NCBI RefSeq assembly: GCF_020740795.1
Contig: NC_067286.1
Span: forward strand, 19,658,350 to 19,722,349
Origin: Apus apus
Taxonomy: Eukaryota; Chordata; Aves; Apodiformes; Apodidae
Reading direction: 5' to 3'
Length of the DNA stretch: 64,000 nt
In this document: positions 35,885 to 47,730 of the stretch, piece after piece
How the letters are laid out: every line of letters starts with the position of its first letter
Position numbering within the stretch: the stretch's first letter is position 1
Notes under the pieces: generated by a model
Seen by the model: the letters and a program-made list of their open reading frames with translations, nothing else
Database searches by the model: none
What the model was told of the DNA's origin: nothing
Position numbers and translations under genes: made by a program

Positions 35885-37334
35885 ATCATAGAATCATAGA
35901 ATGTGTAGGGTTGGAAGGGACATTTAAAGGTCATCTAGTCCAGCCCCCTGCTTCAGTGTGCAGGGACCTTTTTAACTAGCTCAGGTTGCTCAGAGGTTCA
36001 TCAAGCCTGACCTTGATTGTTTCCAGAAATGGGGCCTATACCACCTCTCTGGGAAACCTGTTCCAGTGCTTCACCACCCTCGTAGTAAATAATTTCTTCC
36101 TAATATCTAAAGTAAATCAACACTGCTCTAGTTTAAGGCGATTGACCCTCATCCTATCACTACATACTCTTGCAAACAGTCCCTTCCCAGCTTTCCTGTA
36201 GGCCCCCTTCAGGTACTGGAAGGTCACTATAAGGTAAACCTGGAGTCTTCTCTTCTCCAGGCTGAACAACCCCAGCTCTCTCAGCCTTACTTTGTAGAAG
36301 AGGTGCTTCAGCCCTCTGAACATCTTTGTGGCCCTTCTCTGGACTCATTCCAACAGGTCCATGTCTCTCTGGTGTTGAGGGCTTCAGAAATGGACACAGT
36401 GCTTGTTGTGGGGTCTTATGAGAGCAGAGTAGAGGGGGAGAATCACCTCTCAACCTGCTGTCCACACTTCTTTTGATGCAGCCCAGGATGCAGTTGGCCC
36501 TCTGGGCTGAGAGTGTCCATTGTTTGCTCATGTCCAACTTTTCATCCACCAGTATCCCCAAGTCCCTTTCTGCAGGGCTGCTCTCTGTCACATCATCCCC
36601 CAGCCTGTATTGATAATGAGGATTGCTCCTACCCAGATACCTTGCACTTGTCGAATCTCGTGAGTTTTACATGGGCCCACTTCTCTAGTTTGTACATGTC
36701 CTTCTACAAACTGTCCTTCTGGTGTGTCAACCACACCAGTTAGCTTGGTGTCATCTGCAAACTTGCTGAGGGTGCCCTTAATCCCACTGTCTATATCGTT
36801 GATGTAGATATTAAACAGCACTGATCCCAGTATGGATCCTTGAGGGACACCACTTGTCACCCATCTCCATCTGGACATCAAGCCACTGACCACTACCCTG
36901 TGGATGTGACCATCCAGCCAATTCCTTATCCACCAAACAGTCCATCAAATCTTTCCAACTTGGATAGAAGGATGTTGTGGGGGACTGTGTCAAAGGCCTT
37001 GCAGAGGTCCAGATAGGTGACACCCACTGCTTTTCCCTTGTCCACTGATGTAGTCACTTCTTTGTAGAAAGCCAGTAGGCTGGTCAGGGAGGACTTTCTC
37101 TTAGTAAAGACATGCTGGCTATCTCAAATCACCTCCCTGTCATTCATGTGCCTCATCAGAGCTTCTAGAAGGATGTGTTCCGTGATCTTCTCAGGCATAG
37201 AGATAAAGGTGACAGGCCCTTCTCCAGGCCCAGGGTATCTGTTACTGTCACTGGCCTTCAAAGTGGTAGCAGTGGGATTGACTGAAGATCCCCTCCCCTG
37301 GAAACTTGAGTTTAAATACCTCTTTACCAAGTTA
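35885..37334 (-). mobile_element. CR1 LINE, minus strand (second copy)
   Basis: A new CR1 3' end (ATAGAATCATAGAATGTGTA) starts where the previous copy stops. Landmarks run on through the 3' UTR into ORF2 reverse transcriptase; the minus-strand frame 36588-36893 still shows S-G-V-P-Q-G-S and F-A-D-D-T-K-L. The last ~100 bp are poorly matched, so the 5' end is approximate. Confidence 0.9.
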
Positions 37335-37530
37335 ATCATAGAATGGCAGGTTGGAAGAGACCTCAAGGATTATCTGGTCCAAAATTTCTAGGTACTACTA
37401 TAGTTTATATGAGAAGGCTCAGCACCTTGTCAAGCTGAGACTTAAAACTGTCCAATGTGGGGGAATCTACCTCTTCCTTTGGGATACTATTCAGATGTTT
37501 GACTATTGGAATTAGCAAGCCTATGGCCAA
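37335..37530 (-). mobile_element. Short CR1 3'-end fragment, minus strand (third copy)
   Basis: The plus strand reads ATCATAGAATGGCAGGTTGG then GAGACCTCAAGGATTATCTG, the reverse of another CR1 3' end of a different subfamily. It decays into unique sequence after about 200 bp. Confidence 0.85.
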
Positions 37531-40500
37531 AGATGCTCTTCCCCTTTTTATATGTATTTTATATATTTAGATAAAAAACAACATTTATATAAAACCCACG
37601 GATATAGTACTGAGCTGTATCCAAGCTCAGTTATGGGTACAATCCATGGTTATCACAATAATTGGAGAAGGACAGAATGAGCTTTTACCTAGGGAAATCA
37701 GAAGGGTGTAGCATGATCCCAGACTTTTGAAAAGAAATTTCAATCATGATGTTAACTTTACATACAATCCAAATAGCAGCAATACCTTTGCTTCTGTACT
37801 GGTCATATGTGATGCAATTATGGACACCATCTTTCCCATTGTGGCACTGGGAATCTACAGTGGCAACACTGTATTATACCCTATAAAACACCGAGTTGTG
37901 GGTAGATCCTTTTAAAAATAGTCACACAAGTGATTGGGAAACAATTGATACCGGTGCTTGCATGGTAAAACAAAACTACATGGATTTATTTGCAAAAACA
38001 ATACTTGAAGAGCCCAAGACATCTGTTGAGATACTAAACAGAGTGTTTGTTGTTTTGAAATGTAATCTGATTATAATCCTGAGTCTGTTTTATTATATAT
38101 TGGGAAAAGGTGTGTATGTTTAAGAACTCTCTGTAGCAATTTAACAATTTATAATGAGACAGTACAATTTGACAGTCATGCAAATCTGTTTGTAATTTCA
38201 TCTGTGTATTAGGATGTGACTTTAACTACTTTGTGCCCCCAACTGTGTACCAGACTTCACGAGATGACGTGTTGTACAACACCATATCTTCAACCCCTAT
38301 CAGGATGGACACTGCTTTGTTCAAAAAACTGTTATAACACCCTGAGTTACACAAACTGATATGACAAATGGAACAAGAAAGCCAGAGAATCCTGATTATA
38401 GTACATCATAACACAAACAGAATACATCATGTCCTGGAACAGATCAAGAAGCTAGGACAGCACCAGTAGTGGGAAACCTTATGTGGATGGTTGCCAATGG
38501 TCGCAATTCTGCAGGGGCACCTCAGGCTTTGACAGAGGTCTCTACCTCCTGCTGTTTTTTTGACAGTTTGCATTCCTCTGCATTATTGGTTTCCCTCCTT
38601 CCTATGTGTGCCAGTGGGGGAGTTACTGGCTGTTTGGCCACAGGGTGTGGGAATCCTTCATTTGATCCAGGATTTCAAAGTGATCCTCACTTTGAAAACT
38701 TGGTGAGGTGCTGCGCTGTCTTAGATTAGGTCCTTAGTGTGTAAGTATCAGCTGCATATGTTATTGAACAAGCACTTTGTGCAAAATGTTCAGAATCCAA
38801 GGGAAAAAATACTTCCTTCAGTAGAAAATAGGACTTATTGCCCTTGTGTGGCTACTGTTAAAAAAAAAAAAAAAAAAAAAGGCCTTGGAAAATTTACACT
38901 TTGGGATTTAATCCAATATAACTACAGGGAACAGGCACTTGCAAAGCATAGAAAACCCATTTTTTCTGATTTTGAAACTTTCTTTTCTTGCCTTTGAAGC
39001 AACTGTGACTTGTCATATCCTCGCACTTGAATAGACGACCAAGCAATCTCCTATTGTTCGACTATTTCTAGGCTCTTCAAAATCTGAAAAGTTATTTTAC
39101 TTCTTCTGTTTGGACACAGGAAGGAAATTCTGGATTCATATTTTCATCCTATTTTTTTGTGACTTATCATTTGTAATTTCATAATTTTCTCCAGAGCATG
39201 GGATTACTTGCATGAAGGTAGATGTTCTTAAAAACCCTCCATGAAATGTGTTTAAATAGTTTTTGATAACTGCATTTGAGAAATTGGCTAAATTACTCTG
39301 CTCTCACATTTTTTCAGAGGGTGCTTCTGTTAAGCCTCTTTGGAAGTTTAAAGCTTTTCTTTTGTTTGGTCATTTTTATCTTTGTAAAAACTGCCACACA
39401 TTGCAGCCTCCTCACAGATATCTGCACTTCTAACCCTTCACATATAATTTGAGCTGGACATGACTTCCAAAGTGAAAAATGCACGGTTTTGCTGGGCTTC
39501 CTGTGAAAGTGTGCAAAATGCATTAATATCGATGCAAATATGATTGGACTGTTTGGAGATTAGCTAACATCACTCACTCCCTTTCATTGCTTGCTTTTGT
39601 AGAGGGGCTCCTGGCTGTGTTAATCACTACTTTTCAGAAGCTATAAAGCAATATGGATTAACTTGTACATTCTCTGCTTTTTTTCACAGGGTGCATACCT
39701 TCATAATCCTTGTCTAATACCTGGTGATTACACTGATAACATTATTAGCCCTGTAAACTCATGATTGACCTTCCCACAATGTACCTACAGCCTCCAAGTG
39801 GAAATGTCACCCTCTAATGTGGTGACATGCCAGCATTGCATGGAGGACCATTATCTACCAAAGACGTCCTTGCCTGCAGTTTTGTTTGTATTGTCCATGC
39901 CTTACCTTCACCGGGCATGTTAAGTAATGCATATGGCTTATGCAAGTGCACATGGTGTATACATATGGCAGTATGTGTATAGGGTAAATATCAGATACAT
40001 AACTTGACTTTACTGGGAAAATGTAGGCATGTCCTCCATTCCTGCCCCTCCCTCCTAGACATTCTTGCTGCAGTCAAGAGACAGTGAAGACTTGAGTCTG
40101 ACTTTAAAACAAATAGAGGGAGGGAGTCTTTCTCAAACAGCCTATACCCACTCACAGGCATGAAAACACTTGGCACTCTTGCCCAGAATGGACTGTTGAG
40201 CTGTCCAAGATATATGGTTTGAGGTTTAGAAACTTATTTATTTCTCTCATTGTGTAAATACTGGTGCTAGGACACTATCACCTACTTTGGTGTTTACACT
40301 CCAGCCTGCTGACAAGGCGGACAAGTGTGGCTCAATCACATCTTGTTCAGCAGAATACCGCATACCAAGAAGACATGGTGGAAGTGGTTTAAAAACTGCT
40401 CAAATTGTTTACACAAATCAAAAGAAAGATAAAACAAAGCAACATGCTTCCTTAATAAAATTACTAGAGAGAGAGCATCATTGCTGGTGTTCCAGCTCTC

Positions 40501-40531
40501 AGGTGTTCTCCAAAGTGGCACAGGTTTTTTT
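37531..40531. other. Intergenic sequence with an A21 run, no gene recognised
   Basis: Unique AT-rich DNA. A 21-A homopolymer at 38860-38880 is not preceded by a recognisable retrocopy. Short open frames (for example 37727-37915) have no domain I know and no flanking splice signals worth reporting. Confidence 0.55.
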
Positions 40532-41320
40532 ATAGAATCATAGGGCTTGGAAGGGACCTCTGAAGATCAAGCCCAACCCCCCTGCTGTAGCAGGAACACC
40601 TAGGGCAGATCACGCAGGAACCTGTCCAGATGAGTTTTGAAAGTCTTCAGAGAAGGAGACTCTACAACCTCTCTGGGCAGCCTGTTCCAGTGCTCCATCA
40701 CTCTCACAGTAAAAAAGTTATTTCTCACATTGAGGCGGAACTTCCTGTGTTGTAACTTGGTGCTGTTTCTCCTTGTCCAAGCACAGGGCACCACTGAAAA
40801 GAGATTGGCCCATTCTTGACATCCACCCATAAGTTCCCTTCTTAGTCTTCTCAAGACTTAACTGCCCCAGGTCTCTCAGCCTTTCCTCGTATGACAGATG
40901 TTCCAGTCCCTTAATCATCCTCGTAGCTCTCTATGGGACTTTCCAGTATATCCCTATCCCTCTTGACCTGGGGAGCCCAGAACTGGACACAATACTCCAG
41001 ATGTGGTCTTATGAGGGCAGAGCAGAGGGGGAGAAGAACCTCCCTTGACCTGCTGACCACACTGTTCTTAATATATCCCAAATACTATTGGCTCTCTTGG
41101 CCACAAGGGCTCACTGCTGTCCCATGGATAACTCATTGTCTGCCAGGACCCCATGGTCCTTCTCGATGGGGCTGCTTTCTAGCAGGTCAACCCCTAATCT
41201 ATATGGGTGCATGGTGTTTTTTCTCCTCAGGTGCAGGACTCTACACTTGTTCTTGTTGGACCTCATTAGGTTCATCTTTGCCCAGCTCTCCAGTTGGTCT
41301 AGATCTCGCTGACCCTAGTT
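40532..41320 (-). mobile_element. CR1 LINE 3' part, minus strand (fourth copy)
   Basis: It starts with ATAGAATCATAGGGCTTGGA and GGGACCTCTGAAGATC, then follows the CR1 3' UTR and the end of ORF2 (AGAACTGGACACAATACTCC) until about 41.3 kb, where similarity stops. 5'-truncated. Confidence 0.92.
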
Positions 41321-42635
41321 TGCACTGGTTACGCAGGGCACTGGTGGTCAGACATGAGGAGTTTATGATTTCTGCCATGGAAGGAGAAAACATGGTTTAT
41401 TCAGGAGGTTAAAATGGGAAGCCTGATAATAAAAAGAAGGGCATGTAAAATGAAGGTGTTTTTTCTTAGGCCCAGCAACTGATTTTAATGAAAATCTTCC
41501 ATCATCCAGTCAGTTACTCAAATTAAATCTGCAATCCAGACAAGTTCGTCTTACCTCATGGTGACTTTCTTGATATTTAGTTCACTAGGTCTGATCTCTG
41601 GTCCCTTTGTGAACAGTGGAAACATATCCTCTTCCAGGGAGCTGGAGCACAGCCTATAGGCATTGCCATCACTATCTAGGATTAATTAAGGAGACTGCAA
41701 CAGTATCTTACACTTAAATAATTATTAGACACGTAAAATTAAGTGAGATAGATTCCTTCCCAAATCAGTTGGTTCAGTGATGTTTATTTATGGCCAAATA
41801 CTGCCTTCTTGCTTCGACTGATGATCACAGTACTGTACAGTTAGCCCCACTTCTTCCAATGTGAGCGAAGTTAGAGCTGTGGAAGTTAGAGTTATTTCAC
41901 CTTAATGAAGCAAGAAAGTTGCAGTGACTCATTTTATCTTAATTAAAATAACAGGGCTTCCCAAGAAACACCTGCACTTTGGTGGAGCCGTCTTTGAAAT
42001 CCAAGCTGGTTCACTTATTTCTCTTGGCTACAGCCACAGTGGGGCAATGCCTGGGAGCCTAGGGTGAAGTTTTCATATTTCATGTTCTGTGAAAGGTACT
42101 GGCTTGCTGAGTGAAGAAGCTATACCCAGATGTACACCTACACTGCAAGACTTCTAAGACCTGTTGATATCCTGGCTCTGATAAGCTGATTGCCTTGACT
42201 ATTACAAGTACCTCACTGAAGCCCATTTATGCACAGAACAAGTGGCTGTGAGACATGCAGACTCTGCACCAAAGGCACAAAATTGTGAAAGAACTTCCAG
42301 TAACCGATGACTTATTAAAGGTGTACTTATGGACTATGGGTGCTTGTTAGTTATCTACTTCCTGTAAGTACTTAAGTGTTCCCAGAAATAATTTAGTTCG
42401 CTTTAACTGAAAAAAGTTGACTATAATACAGAAAAATCCCACATGTTAAAGGCAAAACCTGGCAAGCTTTAAAAAAGGAGAGAGAAAGACAGGCATGTGA
42501 AGCAAACCACTAGAGCCAGCTCTTGTGACTATCTAAAGCTATTGTAATTTCTTTGCTACATGCCTGGCATGTCTTGAAGAGCAGCCCAAGCTCTTGGTAC
42601 TTTCTATTCAACAATAGAATAGGAAATGCTGAGTG
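41321..42635. other. Intergenic sequence, no gene recognised
   Basis: Unique sequence between the last CR1 and the start of the repeat block; no feature recognised. Confidence 0.6.
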
Positions 42636-43995
42636 AGGATCCTGGGTCTCACAGAAAGGCACTCAGAGGCTTTGTGGAGAACAAAAAGGCACTCAGAAAT
42701 CCTGGAGTGCACAGAAAGTCTCTTGGAACACCGAAGGGCATCCAAGGGTCCATGGGGTGCAAAGAAGGGCGCTCAGAGGCCAGAGGGCTGCAAAGAATGG
42801 CACTCAAAGGCTGCTGAGAAGCAAAAAATGGCACTGGGAAGTCACTTATACATCAGAAGGCACTTAGAGGTCCAAAGGTCTCACTGAGATGCACACAGAA
42901 TGTGTGTGCATAGAAACTGTGTGTGCCCCACAACCTGGGGCACATAGAAAGGCCCAAGGAGGCTCACAGGTCTAACAGAAAGATTTTTGGAGGCCCTGGA
43001 GCCACCAAGGGCAGACACATGAACAGAAAGGACCTTGGAGACCCCTGGACCACGAAGAAACTTACTTGGAAACCTCAGGAATGAACCAAAAGATGCTCAC
43101 AGGTCGCTGGGGTGCACAAAAAAGGATACAAATGGCCTCTGGACAGCAGAGGCCTCTAGGGCTGCACAAAATGTACTGTTGAGGGGTAGAGGTGAGCAGA
43201 AAAGCTGATGAAAGGCCCTAGGACATACGAAAAGCACTGGAGGCTCCCCAAGACACAGAAAGGCATTTGAAGGCCCCTGAGGTGCACAGAAAAAACACAC
43301 CATTGCCACTAGGGGGCAAAGAAAGGTACACAGACGTTCCATGATCCATCCCAATAGGCACCTAGAGAACCTGGGGACACAAGAGAAGTAACCTGGTAGC
43401 CATTATGCTACATGGAAAGGCACTTGGAGGCATCTGGGCAGCAGAGAAAGGCAGGTTGTGTTCCCTTGGACACACAGAAAGGAACTCAGAGGGCACCAGG
43501 GCACAACAGAAAGGCACTTGGAGATCCCTTGCACGAAGAAAAGGAGCTTTGAGGCCTTGGGTTTGCACACAAAGGTATAAGAAATCCCCAAGGCTTACCC
43601 GGAAATGCACATGGAAACCCTAGCATGCAGAAAGGCCCCAGGAAGCCCATGGATCTCTCCAAGAGTCACTCAGAGGCTCTGGGGCTGCACAGAAAGTTAT
43701 ACTGAGATGGGAAATGTGAACAGAAGTGTACATAGGAGTCCCTGCGCTATGAAGAAGGGCACTCAGAGGTCCCTGAGGTACACAGATGGCACTTGTCTGC
43801 CTGAAGCCACACAGAAAGGGACACTGAGGGGTGAGAGATGAACACAAAGGCCACAGAGAAAGGTACTCGAAGGCCATTGGGAAGCCAAGAAAGCCACTCA
43901 TAGGTCTCTGGGGTGCCTCAAAAGGCACCTGGTTGCCCTGTGACCTCAGAGAAAGTAACTAGGAGGTCCATGGGGTGCACAGAAAAGCACTCCTA
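42636..43995 (+). repeat. ~31-bp minisatellite
   Basis: About 40 diverged copies of a unit near 31 bp, with a core like CACAGAAAGGCACTCAGAGG followed by a CCTGGGGTG-type spacer. Unit length varies from about 24 to 40 bp and copies are well diverged, so the array is old. The right end is cut by the retroviral LTR at 43996. Open frames on both strands are repeat by-products. Confidence 0.9.
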
Positions 43996-44314
43996 TGCGG
44001 TGGACACACGGCTGACACACCCTGATGGTCACAAGCATCAGCAGTTTATTAAGAGTTACATTGCATTTTTATACTTTGTTCTCCCATCCATGTGCCTTAT
44101 GCTTCCTTCCTATTGGTTAACAGTTTCTGTTCACACGTTCTATCTTATTCTATGATAGGCTACAAGCTTCTTACATTTTCTTACAAGAATGTCAACACAC
44201 ATCCGTATCTCACATACCTTCTTTCCTTCAAATTTGTTTATCTCTAAACATCAAGGGCACAGCTGTAGTTTGTCAAGATCAAGGCCACCTGTGGCCCATA
44301 GCTGATCGCCCACA
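43996..44314 (-). mobile_element. 3' LTR of an endogenous retrovirus (319 bp)
   Basis: On the minus strand the LTR starts TGTGGGCGATC directly after a polypurine tract (AAAAAGGGAGAA, 44316-44327) and ends CCACCGCA at 43996. In order it has a CCAAT box (44112-44116), a TATA box (GTATAAAAAT, 44066-44074) and the polyadenylation signal AATAAA (44045-44050) with R and U5 after it. All promoter and processing elements of a short U3 are present. The 3' flank is the 31-bp minisatellite. Confidence 0.9.
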
Positions 44315-45540
44315 ATTCTCCCTTTTTGTTCTTCAACAACAAAGGCTGTGTTTACCATCCTCCACAGGGCCTTTTGCAGAGAAGTCAGCAAACATGGCAC
44401 TACCAACAAAATGACAGCGATGATACACAATATTGACAATCCTGTTTGCAACAAGCTCTTTACCCGTCCCAGTAATTCCAACCTTCCAACCATTTATTCA
44501 GTCAAAAAAGTCCATTATCTTCTGTGATCTTCTTGGTGGTGTCCACCTGTTCTTGGATGCTTCTGCGGATTGTTTTTGAGTTGTCTTTCAAGTCCATACA
44601 ACACATTCCATCAGTCTTCTCATCCATGTCCATAAGCTAACAACAGAAAATCAATAGCAGCCCAATTCTGCAAAATAGCATGGCAGACACTATCCATGTC
44701 AGTTGCTAAGGCACACAGTATTTCAGAAGTTGCATTGGCTCTTTTTGCTACAAAGCATGCTAATTTATTCAATTCTATCAAAGCTTTTATGGCTGCAAGC
44801 TGAAGCAAAAATAAACTAACAGCAAAGCACTCCCCAGCATTCCACAAAGCTACTGTGTCAATACAATTCAACATCATCTGTTGCAATCCTCTTTTATGCC
44901 TGTCATGATGGGTATGATTTAATATCGTTTTCATGCTGGGGGTTAACACACTTAGTTTCCCTATTGTACATGGACCTACATAATGACACCATGTGGAGCT
45001 GTTCTGATATATTGGGATACCGGGAGTAACACTGAACTCCAGTGCCATTCCTGTCCCATCGATCATGGCCTGGTCTATAGCTTAGATAGACACATCCTTC
45101 CACTGACAAAGTTGACAAAATATCTAATTCTTGTGGTTCCAGTGCTTGAACAGGTAGCCGATCATCCCACATATCCCAAGAATCAAAGCAGCTTCATGCA
45201 GTTTTACAATTTACCTGGGAGCTAAGCTTTCCTGTAGTTACATTCTGGATTATCAGTGCGCTTTCTGTGCCGTTCAGAGGCACCCCTACCAAACAGGTAT
45301 GAAAAGGATGCTCAATCTGGGCCATTGAAGCACAACATTTTATTTGATTCAGAGCATGTAGCAATGATACCCATATATTTTTACTGTTCTATGGTGTCAG
45401 GCGAGGTGCCATTAGTTCTGTTGTCCCTACAGTCAGTGTCCAGGACAGGGCGTACACACCAAGCAGGTGCCCAGTGAATCCCAGTATCTATGGAAACCCA
45501 AGCATAACCATGCCCCCAAGTGACAAGGTCCCAGGGGCCT
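44315..45540 (-). pseudogene. Broken retroviral env remnant
   Basis: Minus-strand sequence upstream of the 3' LTR encodes decayed envelope protein in several frames. The piece at 44903-45540 is the end of the surface subunit with stops. The frame 44620-45066 spans a basic R-x-K-R cleavage-type site, the hydrophobic N-terminal part of the transmembrane subunit, and an immunosuppressive-domain-like stretch, then stops at 44620. A different frame (44251-44493) carries the hydrophobic membrane anchor. At least one stop and one frameshift break the gene. The style is that of gamma-/alpharetrovirus-type TM proteins. gag, pol and the 5' LTR are absent; the copy ends abruptly at about 45540 in minisatellite. 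It cannot encode a complete envelope. Confidence 0.88.
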
Positions 45541-46165
45541 TCCCAAACTCAAGTCTGAAGGTTGCAAACCCTGGACCCCTGGATGACCTCAGGGGTTACC
45601 TGAGTTCAATCTGCCCTGCTAGAGGGCTGGGTGGGGTCACCTGAGGTCAACCAGGGGGACCAATAGGGGTTACCTGAGGTCAAACTGCCATGCTGAGGGC
45701 CCAGTCAGGTTCACTGGGGTACGCCAGGGTTCCCGGGAGTGGATACCTGAGGTCAAAATGCCCTACTGGAGGGCATTTTGGGGTGACCCTGTGTAAACAA
45801 GAAAGCTCAGAAGGTTTTTCCTGAGTTCAAACTGCCCTGCTTCAGGGCAGGTGGGGTGACCTGGGCTCAACCAGGGGGCCCAGGAGGTCTTACCTGAAGC
45901 CAAATTGCCCTGTTAGAGAGCATGGTGAGGTGAGTTAAGTTAAATCAGTTGACCCGGAAGGGTTACCTGAGGTTAAACAGTTTTCCTGGAGGGCCTGGTG
46001 GGGCTCACCTAGGGTCAACCAGGGGGCCCGGGAGGGGTTTCCTGATTTCAATCAGCCCTCCTGGAGAACCCAGTGTGGTTACCTGGGGTCCATCAAGGGA
46101 CCCAGACGGGGTTATCTGGCATCAGACTGCCCTGCTCGAGGGCAGGGTGGGGTCCCCTGAAGTTA
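45541..46165 (+). repeat. Minisatellite family A (73-bp unit), forward block 1
   Basis: The unit recurs at 73-74 bp (for example 45672, 45745, 45819, 45892). Each unit has two related halves, one with ACCTGAGGTCAAACTGCCCT and one with CACCTGAGGTCAACCAGGGG. The plus orientation is defined by this reading. Confidence 0.9.
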
Positions 46166-46965
46166 ACTAGTAGAAGGTCCTGAGGGCCACTGGGAGAACG
46201 TCTGGAAGGACTGGGAGTTGATACAGTGTGACTTAGAGGGGGTCCTGAGTGCGTTTTGGAGAGGCTCTGGAGGGACTGGGAAGGCATCCATGGGCAGGTC
46301 CTGAGGGCCAGTGGCAGAGTGTCTCCTGGGACTTGCAAGGGGTCCTGAGGGAGGGGGAGTGGGTCCTTAGGGACACTGGGCGAAGTTTCTAGTGGAACTG
46401 GCCTGATAGATTGGGATGGGGTCCGAGGGACTGGGAAAAATTCCTGAGGGCAAGAGTGAGTGCATAATAAGAGACTGGGAGTGAGTGCTGAGGGAGTGGA
46501 AGGGGGGCTGAGGGCCACTGAGAGAGGATGCTGTGGGACTGGGAGGGTGTCCTGAGGGCCAAAGGGGCGTGGTCATTACCAACTGTGAGTGGCTCCTGAG
46601 GGCCAGATTGAGAGGATCCTGAGAGACTTGAAGTGAGCCCTGAGGTCCACTGGGGGAGGGTCCTGAGTGACACTGGAGTACGTCATGAGGTACTGGGGGA
46701 GTCCTGAGCAATGGAGAGGGCATCCAGTAAGTCACCGGGAGGGGGTACTTTCACAGGAGACAATCCTGAGGGACTGGGAGGGGGTCCTGATTGCCTTTGG
46801 GAGAGGCTCCTCTGGGACTGGGAGATGGATGAGGGACTGAGAGAGGGTCCTGACGGACTACGAGGATTCTCAGGTTCTCTGTGTTACTGTCCACAGACAG
46901 AGAGAGGGGGTTGGGAGGGTGGTTTTTGTTCCTGAGGTCCAGAGAGCCCCTGTTTCCTGAAACTG
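46166..46965 (+). repeat. Minisatellite family B, forward block 1
   Basis: Diverged units of roughly 25-35 bp with the core GGTCCTGAGGGACTGGGAG or GGTCCTGAGGGCCACTGGG. Near the right end lies a B-specific tail, CTCAGGTTCTCTGTGTTACT at about 46868 followed by a GAGAGGGGG tract, that recurs in other B blocks. Confidence 0.88.
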
Positions 46966-47730
46966 CCGAAGTCACAGGGTCAGCCCAAGTCGCGGGGATG
47001 ACCGAAGTTCCAGCCAATGTCCCAGAGCTGGTGGAGTGCCTGCGAAGATCTTAAGGCTTGACTACAGGACACCGAAGTCTCGGCTGACGTTTCAAGGCAG
47101 TCCGAAGATCCGGGGCTCCCGAGGACACAGTGCAAGCCGAGGTCTCTGTCGACATCTAGTGGCACCGTTTTCACTATTCTGGCCGAAGTCCCGTCTGAGG
47201 AACCGTGGCTCGGGGCCGGTTGAGGCCTCTGCAAAGACCCGAGGGCCGATGTCTACGGGACAGGCGATTTCCCGGCTGAAGTCCCAGGGCCCTTTGAGTA
47301 CCCAGGGTGGTCAGGAACCCACAGGCAGTCGAGGTCTCAGGCAACATCTACGGGCCTCTGATTTCCCTGTTGCAGCCAAGTCTGGCAGCTGGCCGAAGTC
47401 CTGGCTGATATCCCAAGGCCGGATGAGATCCTGAGTGAGATCTAGGTGCTGTCAACTTGCTAAGCTCGGCTGAAGTCCTGGAAAATATCCCCGTGCCAAT
47501 GGTGGTCCCTGTCAGATCTTAGGGCTGAAGTGTACAGGATGGCCAAAGTCCCAGCTGATCTCCCAAGGCCCTAGATTGACATGGGGCTTCTGAAGACACA
47601 GGGCTGGCTGAGGTCTCTGGCAATATCCTATTGGCCCTTTATTTCACTATATTGGCCAAAGTCCTGGGGTAGGCCGAAATCCCAGGAGAAGTCCTGGGAC
47701 TGGCTGAAGACCCAGGTGTATTCTGAGAGA
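46966..47730 (+). repeat. Minisatellite family C, forward block 1, CpG-rich
   Basis: Repeats of the type GGCCGAAGTCCCGGCTGA, in longer units marked by a GAGGTCTCTG..AACATCTA-like landmark at about 47140, 47330 and 47610. This block keeps many CpG sites, unlike the inverted C block at 51.7-52.5 kb. Confidence 0.85.

Noticed and set aside
37727..37915. Possible membrane-protein exon (62-codon frame)
   Set aside because: No recognisable family, no good acceptor and donor pair, and AT-rich surroundings; most likely chance.
42636..43995. CRISPR-like array in the 31-bp repeats
   Set aside because: Repeats are diverged, spacers are themselves repetitive, and the genome is a vertebrate nuclear one.
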